64,000 nucleotides of DNA from Cryptomeria japonica (GCF_030272615.1 NC_081414.1:237820233-237884232); one strand, 5' to 3'. Positions 1 through 12,801 are shown, counted from the stretch's first letter. Numbers and translations: made by a program. The notes: generated by a model not told the origin, from the letters alone.

Positions 1-1363
1 GGAACATTTCACCCAAAGCTTCTCTTACACTTGATCTATTTCTTCAATCTTTTAGTTCTTCCTTTAAACATGGATGAAGCTAAATTCCCAAATCTTATAT
101 TTAATAGACGAACTCTAAGTTTTCCTAGACATAGAATTTTTTTGAGAGTGAATATTTAAACTTTCTCAAAATTAGAATTTGACCAGGTATCAAGGATTTG
201 TGGTTCTTAGTATTTTAAACTTTATTCTAAAGCACCAATCATTTCAATTACCTTATCTATAAGCTTCTTGACCTTCCAAAACTCTACATTTAAGCTAAGT
301 TTCAATCACTTTGAATAAATCCTATCCAGGTTTACAAGAAATTATGACCAATAGAGTTATGCAAGGATATACAATCATGTGTAAAATTCTCGAAGTTCAT
401 TTCCATACCTAAAAATATTAAATAAAATAATTTGTGTACAACCTACAATAAATTCTTCGATTGCTAAGAGCCTTGGAACAAGAAACAAAAAAAAAACTCT
501 AAAAAACCGCAAGCATCCAAAAGTGACTAATTGGGACCTAAATTGTGATTGAATGAAGAAAACATTGCCTCATTTACCAAAAACATTTCTAAACCCTCAT
601 AACATGAAATGTAAGCACATGAATCAAGATATATTTAAAAATGTATTTCTACCAATACCAATAGCCATGAAATCAAGGCAAGGACTCAAACATTAGACCT
701 TGAACAAACAAATTGATAAAACTAACAACTATTCTCTTGAATTGGAGGAATGCTAAAATTAACTTAACAAAACCTAAATTGAAATGAAAAAGAAAAATGA
801 AGATTTTAAACTACGAATTTACTAGAACACATTAAATTATCCCAAATTTTGTAGTCTAGATGCAACTTAATGGCTTACAATAAATTCAAATAGTCATTTC
901 TCAATAGATGGTTCAATAATTTTTTTATTTATCTCCAAGTGGTAGAAATATCGAGGGCACTCATAAGTTTATAAATTAGGCTCAAACCCCTTGCCCCAAA
1001 AATGGTACCATTATTCTAATAGACATTTTGAAGAATTTGGGCTAAACTACAATCTTCTTCGCAAACTATTTACATCATATATCTTATTTCTACATAGTAT
1101 CTCAGACTCTTGAATTTAAAATTTCATTGGAGTTGAGAAGAGAGTGTAATAGAAGCTCTGGAACCAGTCATTAACACATATCGACCCAATTCTCAATCCA
1201 ATTCTTGTACACTAACTTCAATTAGTCACAATACGTGAATCTCACTTTTCTAAATTTTCATTCTGTAGAAATCCACTCTGATGAATGGAAAACTCATCTA
1301 CAACATTTCAACATCAAGAAAAAATAATAACTATATTTATTTTAGTCAATTTCCATTACATAA
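1..1363. other. AT-rich DNA, no gene recognised
   Basis: I see no convincing coding region, structured RNA or transposon end here. Stop codons are dense in all frames. The stretch is treated as intergenic or very old repeat sequence. Confidence 0.6.
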
Positions 1364-1657
1364 ATTTACTTTGGTCAACTTACTCTCTCAAAAATTGGTT
1401 TAGCAGAAATCGCCTCTAATTCATGACAACACTAGTTCAAAAGGTCAACATCAACATCAACTACAAAGAAGACATATCAACAAGCAACATAAAATACAAG
1501 AAAAAGAGAGAGTAATCGTCATTTGATTTATATTTACTTTACTCAACTTCCATTAAATAACACCCTCAAAATTTCATTTTGTAAGAATCAATGCCAAATC
1601 ATGACAAGGTCATCCTCAAAAGGTGAACATCAACAACAAAGAAGACATATCAATTGC
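1364..1657. repeat. Diverged direct duplication, two copies
   Basis: Segments 1364-1481 and about 1530-1657 share the same order of blocks: ATTTACTTT..TCAACTT, a CTCAAAA stretch, CATGACAA, CAAAAGGT.AACATCAAC and AAAGAAGACATATCAA. The copies differ by many substitutions and small indels, so the duplication is old. No coding potential is visible. Confidence 0.55.
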
Positions 1658-2089
1658 CAAAATCAAATCTATTCATTGTGATCTAGCTCATAAGTTAATT
1701 GTTTTCTTACATTGTAAAAAATCTATAGTGTACATTGAAGGATCCTATGGGACTTTTGGGGTGGATTTCAATTGTTGATTTATGTTTATTAAGCCATACT
1801 ATAAATTATTGTCCCTATTAAATTCAGTTCTCACATTCTTTGATTTGCACCCTCCAATATATTTATTTAATGTATGTTTTACTATCACTCTCACCATTGC
1901 ACCTCCTTTTGGTGCAAGTGCTAGTTTATTCTTTGTAGGGAATAGTCTATCTTCATACATGTATGCACAAAATTCCATGAGTAACATCTAACAAAAAATG
2001 AAATAAGCTTTATAAATAACAACTTGACATTGTAAAAAAAATAGTAAAAAGAAAGATATAGAGGGTTGCAAAGTAGACATCACAATTAG

Positions 2090-3140
2090 CATGAAGTGTG
2101 TGTAGACATGTAATGGAGCTAGCACAAATAAAACTAGTATATGGTTATTAAGGAGCCAACACAAATTGTGGTTGTGAAGGAGCCTAAATGAAGTATATGT
2201 TGGGAAATAATGCTCTAAACCCATAACCGTTTAATCAATTTCCTACATACCCATTAGAGAAAATCATGCATACAAGCTTACAAAATCACCATTAGCAAAG
2301 ATCAAATCGACAAGCCACACGATAACACAAGATTTACCCTAGGAAAACCCTCATGAGGGAAAAACCCATCTTGCAGAAGCATCCATACTCCATCATGTTA
2401 ATCAACCATAAATCAATACAAAGCACTTATAGAGTTACAATGAATACCCTTGAACCATCAATCCCTCCAATTAATTCCCATGTGTCCAAGCATGAATCCA
2501 CACATCCCATGCCATGCTCCACAAATTCAATCCTCTAAAGGACTCAATACAATGACAACCTAAACCGACAACCAACCTTAACCACTAAACATGTGCTTAC
2601 TTTTATAGACAAAAGATCACACAAAAATAACTAGTGGTAAAGTAAAACCATATGTCATAAAGCCATGTGACTAAAACCATGTGCTACCTAACCATTGAGC
2701 CCACATTTAATATTGGGTATTAAATTTTCTCTTTTCAAATATCTTTTCCGAGTATTAAATAATTATAATATAATATTACAATCTTACAACAAAACTCATC
2801 AAGTGGCCCTAGGAATATTCTAATGGAATCTCTAAATGTTACACATCCATGTGCAACTCACATATAATAAATAAAATATTACAATTATAAACATTATTAT
2901 GCAAGGTGTACAACACCTTATTTCTTAACAATATATATGTGAAGGAATAAGCACAAATTATAGATGCTGAGAAGTTAACAAAGGATCCTACACAAAGTTT
3001 GTTGGTGAGGAGCTTGTAAAAAAATATTCTTGTCAGTGATCCTAAGCAAAGATTATTTGGTTGTAAAGGGTCAGTGCCCTAGTTAACGTTGTTTTTTTAA
3101 TAAAAACCAAAGACTATTTGGTTGTGAAGAACCCTATCTC
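2090..3140. repeat. Degenerate motif array around the solo LTR
   Basis: The motif GGTTGTGAAGGAGCC, often near ACACAAA, recurs in decayed form near 2143, 2170, 2970, 3061 and 3121, and once more at about 9076 (GGTTGTGAAGGGGCC). The solo LTR sits inside this array. Spacing is irregular and no function is suggested. Confidence 0.4.
2198..2930. mobile_element. Solo LTR, 733 bp
   Basis: The segment starts TGTTGGGAAATAA and ends TTATTTCTTAACA, so it has TG..CA termini inside an imperfect 13-bp terminal inverted repeat. It is flanked by GTATA (2193-2197) and ATATA (2931-2935), a 5-bp target duplication with one mismatch. No primer site, polypurine tract or internal domain adjoins it, which indicates a solo LTR left by LTR-LTR recombination. 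A palindromic module at 2334-2368 (CCTAGGAAAACC..GGAAAAACCC) resembles the leader hairpin of many plant LTRs. The superfamily cannot be assigned from the LTR alone; orientation is undetermined. Confidence 0.82.
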
Positions 3141-3142
3141 AC

Positions 3143-3800
3143 TATAGACACCCAAAATTGACCACTGTCATTTGCTCAATTTACCCCCATTATTCATCTA
3201 TTCTCATTATTCGTAATAATTAAATAATTTATTATTATTTAATTAATTATCCATATTCCTCTATATTTTCTATCCTATTTGCTAAACTAATTTAATTAAT
3301 TTGCCTACTCAACACTACCTCTTAGCCTTTCATCTATTAAATTAAATAAATATTGTTATTGATTTAGTTTAATTCACTTATTCCCTTTTTCCTCCACATG
3401 GAATTAAAATCAACTTTTAATTCCTCCTCCCTTTCTATCTCCAAGTGTGAAATCCTCCAACTTTTCCCACTTGCCTCATAATCTTCACCTAACCCACTCC
3501 ATAAAGCACGTGCAAACACTTAACTAAGTGAAGTCAACTCCTCCCATCACATCAAGCACATGTGATTGTCCCCTCAAGTAGCCAAAAATGAATTTTTAGT
3601 TCCTTAATGTTGTTCCTCCATCCTTCACCCTTGATCTCCATCGAGCAATCTTAACAATCCATCTCTTTTCATCCCAAATCATATATATTCATAACTTACC
3701 ATTTTTCATGTATCTCACCCATTTTACATCGGAGCATCATTATGTTGCTGAAATATTGAGTGAGCACACATCTAACCAAACATTTGGGAAAATTTGCACA
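3143..3800 (+). mobile_element. Possible LTR fragment of Tat type (right end unresolved)
   Basis: TATAGACACCCAAAATTG at 3143 resembles the LTR start of the large Tat element (minus strand, TGTAGACACCTAAATCTG), with the initial TG changed to TA. As in that LTR, an AT-rich tract full of TTAATTAA and TTAAATAAAT follows, then a C-rich stretch. No primer site, polypurine tract or second LTR is seen, and I cannot place the other end. It may be a solo or truncated LTR. Confidence 0.35.
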
Positions 3801-3987
3801 ACACAAGGTTTGACATACTTTGTTTTCATTCTATTTCATGTTAGATTGACCTCTTTTGCCTAATCTTGAGTGTTTTCTTGCTTTGTTTTTTCAAGTTGAT
3901 TTTATTGCTATTTCTGCTCCTTTTGAATCACATTTCATTCCACATAGTCACATCACTTAAGGCAACTAATTTTAACTTGAATTTTGT

Positions 3988-4125
3988 TACTATAATTTGT
4001 ATTGTGATATTGTTATGATTTTATTTGTATTGTGATATTGTGATTTTATAACTAAAAGTGGTTGAATTGAAGTCCGTTAATATAATTTGTATTGTGATAT
4101 TGTAATATTGTTATGATTTTATTTA
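3988..4125. repeat. Short direct duplication
   Basis: A block containing TATAATTTGTATTGTGATAT followed by TGTTATGATTTTATTT occurs at about 3988-4025 and again at about 4080-4125. The second copy has an extra TGTAATAT. It is probably a local slippage or duplication product. Confidence 0.5.
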
Positions 4126-5342
4126 ATGATCATGTGCATCTAATAATTTTTTTAGTTATAATGTAGTCTATTGTATGTCTTCAATGTCCATGAAATGACC
4201 TAATATCATTGCATTAAGTATCTTGTATATTATTGAGATAGCTACCATTGTTCATCCAAATAGCTTGAGTTTAGAGGTCATGTTAGTATGTATGTTTAAT
4301 GCCCAGAAGGCACAATCACTATTATATGAGATGATGTTAATGCACTTCAACCCCTAAGGATCCACTCCAAATTATCCAGATTGAATCTACTCCTTACTTT
4401 ATTCAATTATTTGAGCTCCATTAATGAACATCACTATCTAATATTGGAAGATTAGTAATAAAGTATTATATTTTATAAATTTATATAATTATAATATTTG
4501 TTATTATCTAGATTATTAAAATTGTAAATGCATGTTTATAATTAAAATATTTCAGATAGCTAATTGTATAAAATTTAATATTTCAATATTTAATAATGTC
4601 AACACTATATATTAATTAGATTACTACATGGGTGTTGGTAAGGAAAAAGGAAATCTAGGTTTGGCATGTTTATGAAATATAGATCTCTTGGAATTAGCCA
4701 AGGTCTAAAAGTGTGGATTAATAACCTTCCACAAATGAAACAATAAATGCAATAGTATGTCTATCAATACAAAATGAAAAGTATATAATACAATGATCAA
4801 CCTTGCATATATAGATAAGGATGAGGAGTTGAGAAGGTAGGAGTGAACAACTAACTACCCCTCCAAATGTGCAACACTAGTGAGCTCACTTGACAAGTGT
4901 GTGAACAAGTGACAAATATGCATGCAATAGGTGTCTCAAGTGATGAGAACACATGTCTCAACCATATGAGTTGAGACAAAAGTATGAAAATGCCTTGGTA
5001 AATATAAGCTAGGTGTGAATAGGCCAATCCTATAAAGATGATATCATAACTAGTTTGAAAATGACTATATTTACACTAATAAGATCTTGTGTGGAGGAGG
5101 TTTCTCTGTGTGGATAGGAAGAGAGTCTATGAAAATTTATCTTTGGTAAGGAAAATTTGACAAGCAATTAGGAAAGGTGAAAAAAAAATTAAAGAAAAAA
5201 TGTGAATTGGGGGAAGGGAGAGAAAGAGATTGTAGGTTAGAGGTTAGAGGTGTTTGATTGCAATGACTTCCAAAGAGCAAGGTTTTTAGTTTTAGGAGCT
5301 TAGAATGGTGCAATTAGGGATGGATCTTCTAGGTTTTGAAGA
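4126..5342. other. AT-rich DNA, no gene recognised
   Basis: Nothing supportable is seen: no long ORF with a recognisable motif, no LTR termini with target duplication and no RNA gene. Confidence 0.55.
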
Positions 5343-5464
5343 AGCTTATGCAATTACATGCCCTCTACCATAATTTTTTAGTCTTCCTCCCTTTGTTTTG
5401 GAGTAGCTTATGCAATTACATGTCTTCTACCATAATTTTTAAGTCTTCCTCCCTTTGTTTCGGA
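5343..5464. repeat. Tandem duplication, about 61-bp unit
   Basis: Two adjacent copies start AGCTTATGCAATTACATG at 5343 and 5405 and end in CTTCCTCCCTTTGTTTYGGA. They differ at only a few positions, so the duplication is relatively recent. Confidence 0.75.
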
Positions 5465-5669
5465 TGCTATAACTATTAGTTCAAAATTAGTAATATAGCA
5501 AGAAGCATTCAATTTGGGACAATTTTAAAAGTGAGAGAAGAACATTCATAGGTATTATTATTTGCAATTTTAAGTTGTAATATTTTGTCGAGATTAGTAG
5601 AACTTAGACAAGGTTTTTTGCATCACATGATAATTTAAATGTTTGGAAGAGGTTATTGCCTTTAGATTA

Positions 5670-7259
5670 TTTTTTATTAAGATAAGCAAAAAAACAAGGG
5701 TGTTGGCCCATTTACAACAACTCGTAGGCAACAAAAGAAAGACTACAAAACAAGGATGGGCAGGGCAATAACAACAAGCTAGAAGTCCACTGTTAGAGGC
5801 ATGCCAAACCAACAACCCCAGACCCAACTCAAGAGTAGGGAGAAACTCCCAAAACTTGACATTGAGAGGTTTGGGGGGGGAGGGGAGGACTTCCCCTTTC
5901 GCTTGGGACAAACAAAAGTCCAAGCAAAACTTTTATCAGGGACATCAAAACAAGAATCAGGCTGGGGGGTCCCTATAGAGAATCTGTCCTCTATAGCTAC
6001 AACAGACTGTTGTAGAACAACATTTGGAGAAAAATTACCAACAGTAGAACGATGATGCAAAATAGGAGTAACAAGTGCAGGATCCTTAGGGATAGAAGAG
6101 GCCACATTAGTAGTAACAAGAGGGTTGGAGGAAGCTTCAACAACAATAAGTGGCACAACCTGATCCCGGGTGGAGTCAATAGAATTCAAGTTTGAAGCAT
6201 TAACAACTATGTGATCAACAATAACATCATTTCACCAAGTAGGAGCACCTTTATGATGAGAGAGAGAACAATCTGAAGCTAAGTGACCCGTTGATAAGCA
6301 TCTTTAGCAATGAAAGGGGAGCCCCTCATAATCCAACGATTGAGTCCATGGCCTATCCCCAACCATAAGAACCACATCCCCAGGGAGAGGTGTAGAGATG
6401 TCAATATTGACTAATATGTGAGCAAAGGTAGAATGACCCATGGAAGATGTGACATCATCAACCTTAAAAAATTGGCCAATAGAGTTACCAATGGCCTCAT
6501 AACAAGAGTTCTCCCAAAATTGAAAGGGGAAGATTAGGAAGGTGAACCCATACCAAACACACATTAAGTAGTTTGGTAAGGGGAATAAAGGAAGTAGTCT
6601 AGGGTTTGATAGAGAGAGTCATCTCCCCAAGCCCACAACTTTCCTAGAACCAAATCATGATCATGAGAGGAAGCAAAGGAAGCAATGAAAAATCCTTTAG
6701 CACAAGAGAAAAGCTCAATGCTACGAGCAACTAAAGTCTTCCAAGAATGACTCACCCAGCGATCGAGGTTCAGGAGAGAATGCCAAAACCCAGTAAATAT
6801 GCACGTGAATGCACAACGTTTGTAGAAGTTAACATTTTCCATAACCACTTGGCCACAAATCACCACAGGGGTCTTGGCACAAGGAAAAGGACAAATCCCC
6901 TTGGGGGGATGAGCAAAAAATCTAGCCACGCGAGCAAAACTTTTCCCATTAGAAAAAGAAGGAGGTTGAGGAGGGACCTTAGCACCCATAAGATCACCAT
7001 CGGTAGTAGAGGCAACAACACTAGGATCTGCAACACCTACACCCACAACAAGATTTCCTGCATCCACAAGATCCACGACGCCAAGAAGGGCATAAACAAG
7101 GACACCCAACCCATGAGAAACCAACAACACAGTAGCAGCGGACAAAGAACACGCAGGGGCAACGATATTGCCTGAGGCAAGGCGGAAGGGGCATTCGGGC
7201 GAGGCTGGGTGAGAGAGCCATTCAGAGACATTTTGAACTTTTGTTGTGGCAGCAAATAC
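5670..7259 (-). mobile_element. Internally deleted LINE: ORF1 plus 3' tail, no ORF2
   Basis: On the minus strand a LINE ORF1 remnant beginning near 7231 runs into a tail that ends CTTATCTTAATAAAAAATAA near 5670. TTAGATTA occurs at 5662-5669 and at 7260-7267, a plausible 8-bp target duplication bounding a 1.59 kb insertion. No endonuclease, RT or RNase H sequence lies between ORF1 and the tail, so about 4 kb expected in a plant L1 is missing. Either this copy lost ORF2 after insertion, or a deleted RNA was mobilised by an intact relative. Confidence 0.6.
5779..7231 (-). pseudogene. LINE ORF1 (DUF4283 plus CCHC zinc knuckle), broken
   Basis: This is a remnant of the nucleic-acid-binding ORF1 protein of a plant L1-type LINE. 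The start chosen is ATG at 7231 (MSLNGSLTQPRPNAPS), 28 nt from the inferred element end. Frameshifts follow near 7145 and 6565. The DUF4283 part is clear: a W-HS-W..LVARSIELF segment, then CAKGFFIASFAS and DLVLGKLWAWG. After the second shift come VWYGFTFLIFPFQFWE, NSIGQFFKVDD and DRPWTQSLDYEGLPFHC. The zinc knuckle reads C-stop-RCLSTGHLASDC near 6306-6260, so an in-frame TAA lies inside it. A proline-rich C-terminus ends near 5880, where the sequence passes straight into LINE tail. Several disabling changes make it non-functional. Confidence 0.8.
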
Positions 7260-9254
7260 TTAGATTAAACAATTCTTTTACATTGTTTTGTGACCATTTG
7301 GGCAAGGGTTTAAAGTTCTTGGCCTTGGGTTTATCAATATCCAATTTTGTTTCTAATGTTTTTGCTATTTTGTTGATATACAAGACAGGACACCTTAGTG
7401 TGTATTAGAAAAAATAAAAGGAGGTTTAAGTGCTAACAAAGAAGCTAAACACACAAAAAAATGCAATAACAATCAAAATAGAAATAAAATAGAAGTTTGA
7501 ACAATATAACTTGCAACAACAAATGTGGAGATGGTAATTATTGCAATCACAAAAGCATGCCCTCAACAATTGTATAAGATCATAGAAATGATACTTGGGA
7601 TAAGAAGTTCTTCAAATGCTCAAGAGTGATAGATAATGATGTAGAGTACAAAAAAATACAAGAAGGAGAGGTGGATTACTTAAGAGATTCAAAATATAAG
7701 ATGAGAGGGAAGATGAAGAGGCATTGAATGCAAATTGGCCATCGGACTTTGTATAGTAGATCCCAAGGTAGTTACATACACATGTTCAAGTTTAGCAAGG
7801 TGGAAAACTAAGCAATTGAAAAATCAAAGGATGCTACCATGTTGTGTACATATCCACACATCCACATCCTATTTTTATTCAAGTAAAACAAGGCCAAATA
7901 GGACTTAGAATGACCATAGGGTGCTAGGATGACACGCATAAAATTAGTTGTAAAAAAACAAGAGATATACACAAAATATGAAGCCCATGTTGGCACCAAA
8001 AGTGGGACAAATGCTACGATAAGGTCAAATGGACCTAGAAACATCATAGGGGACAAAGACACTAAAGTATGTACAAAACAAAAATAAAAATACATGTTAT
8101 GCAAATTCCATTATTCTAGATAATTGATTCTATTTTCTTAAACTAGAAATCTTTAGACCATATCATGAGGTTAAATTTTACTTAGATCAAGTAGTGGGAT
8201 TATATGAATAATTAATGGATTTTTTATTTATTGATATAATAAGGAATAACTTAGACTACCATAATTTGTTAATTTTATCCATATAAGGATAGAAAATGAA
8301 ATCATTCCTTGTGTGGAAACTAATACAATAAATTTAATGAAATCTAGATGAAGCCATAACCATTAAATTCTATTACATGTTTGAATTAATCAACTAATCT
8401 ATGATTATGAAATTATCATAGGTGTTTATCTATCATTATAATTATGGTTGAAATAAGACATATAGATACAAGGAAGAAAATAAAAAGGTCTTATCACTCA
8501 TTCTTAGAGTTTAGGCAAATTACAAATACCATTCAAAATGTGACACATTTGACTTGATGGTGGGATTTATTTAATAAAAATCATACCCCATACCTCATCC
8601 TCTCCCCCACGACCCAACTAGAACTATGTGATATTATATGTGGTTAACCTAATGGTGAGATTTGCTTACATTGCAGTAACATCTAATTGGGATACACTTG
8701 TCATCACACTATTATACATGGATAGTATGATAAGTATAAGATTATTTGGTAGTTGTGATACAAACGAGATGTTTTAAATAACACCCAATATTGTAAGGAT
8801 GTAGTCTTTCTTTATTCTATATTTGAACTATGAAAAGTTGGGATACATAGGCAAGCTACAAGGTTTGGTGCTTGGGGAATAAGATTAGGTTTGAATTGTT
8901 GATTATGTTATGTGTTTACCTTGATAGGTTGTACTAATGTATAAATTTGGTTGATTAATCAATATTGTGTTTAAGGTGCAAAATATAATAGGCAACAATA
9001 ATAGTAACCAAGGGTGGTCATTACACCCTACAAATAAAGTAGTGGTAAATGATTGTGAAGAAACTTGTACAAAGTATGGTTGTGAAGGGGCCAACATAAT
9101 CAACATAAATATTTTTAGGATCATTAGATAGTCATTATAATTATAATCATCAAACAAAATCAATGATGTCATATGCCTCCTCCAATTGGTTGCATAAAAG
9201 GAGTGTCAAGATTTGGAAGAAAGAGAAAAAAAGTAATAAATGTAAAAGAGTGAT
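7260..9254. other. AT-rich DNA between two ORF1 remnants
   Basis: No domain is recognised. A 98-codon minus-strand ORF at 7808-8104 is rich in F, V and L and looks like chance coding in AT-rich DNA. No LTR pair, target duplication or RNA gene was found. Confidence 0.5.
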
Positions 9255-10197
9255 TTTGTAACAAGCATTTTAAGCAATGCAAGGGGGGCCCTCAAAATAC
9301 AATAGTTATGTCCAAGGCCTATCCCCTACCATAAGAACCACATCTCTCGGGAGAGATGAAGAGATGTCAATGTCAAGTAAGATGCAGGCAAAGGTGGAGT
9401 GGCCCATTGAGGACATGACATCATCAACCTTCAAGAAGCGGCAAATAGAGTTTCTAATGGCATCATAGCAAGAATGCTCCCATTAATGGAGGGGAATATT
9501 CGGAAGGTAAACCCAAACTAGATGCACATTAAGTGGTCCGACAAGAGGGTTGAAAGAAGTTGTCCAGTGCTTAACAAAGAGAGGGTGAACTCCCTAAGCC
9601 CACAACTTGCCCAAAACTAAATCTCGATCAACTGAAGAAGCAAAGGCAACAATGAATAAACCTTTAGCATAAGGAAAGAGCTCAATATTATGAGCAACCA
9701 AAGGCTTCCAAAAGTCACTCACCCAGCAATGGAGGTCCACTAATGAGGGCTAGATCCCAGAGAATTTGCATACCAAAGCACAGTGTTGGTAGTTACCAAT
9801 GTTTTCCACAACTTCCTGCCTAAAAACCACCACAAGGGAGGACTTGGCATAGGGAAGAGGATGAACCCCCTTAGAGGGTTGGGCAATAGATCTAGCCACA
9901 CAAGAAAAACTGTGTTTACCAAGTAAATAAGGTTTGAGCGGAACCCTAGCACCCATAGTAGTGTTTCCTGAAAGAGTAGCACCTCCACAAGCCATAACAA
10001 CATCCACCAGGAGGGCATCCAGGGGGTGTGGGAGGGAAAAAATCATTCACCGTCGAGCCAAAAGCATCAATGATAGGGCCATCCATGCAAGGGGAACTAG
10101 AGCCAACCACCACCAAGGACCCAACATGAACGCCAACATACGGGTCAAGGTGGGCAAGACCAACGTGTGAATGAGGGCACAAACCAGGATGGTCGAA
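9255..10197 (-). pseudogene. Second LINE ORF1 remnant, same family as the 5.7-7.2 kb copy
   Basis: The minus strand is colinear with the 5.8-7.2 kb ORF1. Shared blocks include GARVP, VARSIAQPSKGVHPLPYAKS, VLGKLWAWG, FLKVDDVMSSMGHSTFA and VVLMVGDRPWT. The match stops just past the first zinc-knuckle cysteine near 9255. The N-terminal 60 or so residues, upstream of about 10,040, differ from the other copy. Frames change repeatedly and stops interrupt, so it is dead. No A-rich tail or target duplication was found, hence truncation on the 3' side. It lies 165 bp from the left end of the Tat element. Confidence 0.75.
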
Positions 10198-10200
10198 ACA

Positions 10201-10362
10201 ATGAGGATATCTATAAACTAAAATCTATACTAATAAATTAACAATGGGGATATCTATAATAAATTAAGGCAAATAATAAATTAAAAATGAGGATATATAT
10301 AAACTAAAATGTATACTAATTATTAATAATATATCAAATAAAAAAGAATTGATATTAAACAT
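10201..10362. repeat. Left part of a host AT-rich tandem repeat, split by the Tat insertion
   Basis: The unit GAGGATATCTATAAACTAAA..TCTATACTAAT appears at 10,202 and again near 10,285. It continues as AATATATCAAATAAAAAAGA and ATATTAAAC up to the insertion point. The continuation of the same unit, and a further copy, lie at 49,226-49,510. Confidence 0.7.
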
Positions 10363-11752
10363 TGATGCAAGGCAAAAGGGGCACAAGGCACAAAACAAAA
10401 GTTCAAATGTTAGTAGATTAGTTGCAACCAAAACAAAATACAAATGAACTTAAAAACCTTAAGATGCCTATCAAGAGAGATATAAAGTACACAATAAAGA
10501 GCATACATAAACTAAAAAGGGAAATAAAACCCCTCAAGATTCTCATAGATGTTCCTCCATTGTTCCTCTCCTCTCCAAGTCCCACATGAGTGTAGCTCTC
10601 AGCTTTTAGCACTATCCATGGATGTCTTATGAAGATTCAAGATGGTTGTAAAAATGAAAAAAAATGCTTATGCAAGTGTAAATGATTTACTATGAGAAAG
10701 CTCGTAATTAGTCTATGCGAGTCTTAGTATAATAACAATGCAAAATGTTTTTAATGCTCTCTAAAATGACTATAAGTTTGATGCACATAAGACTTGATTC
10801 TGAAAATGAAGAACGAGAGCTCTATTTATAAGGGGAATAGGGCAATGGATGGTCAAGATTGAATAATCTTAACAAGGGCCAGGATTGAAAGTTAATCAAT
10901 CCATGTGATGGCTTTCAACCCAATCCCATGATGACAAATATCAGCATGAGATGGCTTGAGAGGAGAGGGAAGAAGCATTAAATGTTTGAGATGACATGAA
11001 GGTTACCCTAGGAGGGTTTGGTTAGGCTTGAGTTAGTGAATAAAGATTTTATCCAAGAGTAATTGCTTTTATCCAATGGATAAACTCTTGTGCAAGAGTT
11101 AATGGGGATAACCATGGTCAAAGCAATGAATGCTTGAAGAGACCCATGAGTTAAATGAGGGTTGAGTTAGAGGGAAAGCCTCTAACCATGTGGGCAAGTT
11201 GAGTTAACCATTAATGGTTATGTAAGAGCCATAAATGGTTTGAAAAACTTTGGGGGTTAACTTGTTGAAGGATAAAAAGCCTTTTGATGCATTTCAAAGA
11301 CTTTGGAGTCTTTGAGAATTGACTTCTCTTTGCTTAGGAATGTGACAATAATTAGGAGATGAATTAGGCTAAATTGGAATGGATTAGAAGAATCTAGAAG
11401 GGTTTAGGAGGCAAGTGGATTTGGTGGGTGAGAGAAAATAGGATTTCTATTTATTGGTGCAACTTACATTTGTAGGATAATGCAAGTGGGAGGGTTTTAG
11501 AGATTTAAATAAATATTTAAATGAGGAAAGGGGTTAATTTAAACAAATATGCTTTATTGATTTAATTAATTGTTAGAGTATGGTTTGATGAATTAATTTG
11601 AATAAATTAAATAATTTATTTAATTAATAGAAGAAGAGGTTTAAGATGAATTAATTAAATATTAATTTAATGAATTGTTGATTGATGGTTTAAATAATCA
11701 AATAAATACTAAATATTCATTTAATTAAGTGGACAGATTTAGGTGTCTACAT
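10363..11752 (-). repeat. 3' LTR of the Tat element
   Basis: The 1390-bp LTR is bounded by TG..CA and the polypurine tract. It aligns through its length to 26,780-27,981 plus 49,029-49,225. A rough reading of the first 200 bp shows about 6 percent mismatch, so it is clearly older than the level-4 element. A TATA box, TATAAATAG on the minus strand, lies at 10,822-10,830. Confidence 0.9.
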
Positions 11753-11766
11753 TTTCCCCTCTTTGA
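11753..11766 (-). other. Polypurine tract of the Tat element
   Basis: On the minus strand CAAAGAGGGGAAAA directly precedes the TGTAGACACC start of the 3' LTR. This is the expected position and composition for the plus-strand primer, and it fixes the LTR boundary and the element's orientation. Confidence 0.85.
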
Positions 11767-12269
11767 GATGGTGCGGTTTATCACATCGTTTAAAAGAAAG
11801 AAAGATAGGTATGAGAAATATGCCCCAAAAATGTTAATTTAGTGGGTGGTATGCCCCCTTGAGTAATGGGTCGAATTTTTTTGAAAAATAGGGCGATCTC
11901 TCGAAAAAAAGAGAAAGAATTTGGGGGGAGGTAGAATAGAAGAAATTAGAAATAATGGTGAAATAATGGGAGAAGACTAAGTGAATATGGAAAAATGAGA
12001 GGCTTTTGAAGTTCACAGGGACCACGACGATGAGCGGGGTGAAGTAGGGTTAGGGCTGGGGGGTGAATAATTGGAGGGGAAGGGGTAAAATTGTCTCATT
12101 TGCACCAATCTCCCTGGCAGTTTGGAGCTCTGAGAGTGACCTTGAGCGAAGGAGTGAGCAGCAGTCATCATGGTCATTCCTATAGAAGATCACCAGTTAG
12201 AGTGGATCTGTCAATACCAGTGGCCAGAGAACTACAGACCGCCGATACACAAATATTTAATTTTGCTTT

Positions 12270-12530
12270 TGATGCATTTTTAGCATGTTTTTTAAAGTGT
12301 CAAAGTCCAAGGAAGACAATAGCACTAGACCTGTCTTTCAGCGCTTTTGTCGCCTAAAGTAGCACTATGGTGCTGCAATGGTTCTTTTGTCAGTGTAGTG
12401 CATTTATATGCTTGTTGTGGCACTTTTGCTATGAAATAGCATAATTGTATAGCTTTTGTAGCGCTATTGTTTTTCTAGCGCGTTTGTGTGTCAGTTGTAG
12501 TGCTATTGTCAACAGAGTGGTGTGATTGTG
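12270..12530 (+). repeat. Cluster of TAGYGCTTTTGT-like motifs before the antisense gene
   Basis: On the plus strand the cluster contains AGCGCTTTTGTC (12,340), TAGTGCATTT (12,396), GGCACTTTTGCT (12,419), TAGCTTTTGTAGCGCTATTG (about 12,450), TAGCGCGTTTGTG (12,477) and TAGTGCTATTGTC (12,499). A mirror cluster in the opposite orientation precedes gag at 26,404-26,690. Each therefore reads the same way relative to its downstream gene. Confidence 0.6.
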
Positions 12531-12801
12531 ATAGATGCCCCAGTATTAGATAAAATATCATTTGATGCCTGTGTTGATTGATTGATTCGTTGTTTTGGTG
12601 AATCATAGCAGCCCTGTTGAGACTAGATCATTGTGATAAATGCCTATTGTAGTCTAGGATTGCCATAATTGAATACCTATTGAGACCCGAAGATACTTGA
12701 TTAAAAAGTATCTGTTGATAATCTAGGTTGAAACTTAAGAATTTTTTTAGCAAAACAATTGATATTTGTTGATATGTGTAGGAGGATCTTCCCATCTTAT
12801 A

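Noticed and set aside
7808-8104. 98-codon minus-strand ORF
   Set aside because: Hydrophobic composition and no motif; most likely chance in AT-rich DNA.
12091-12357. 88-codon plus-strand ORF before the mobile-domain gene
   Set aside because: No motif; it runs into the AGCGCT motif cluster and has no link in frame to the PMD segment. It might be a leader, but this is not supported.
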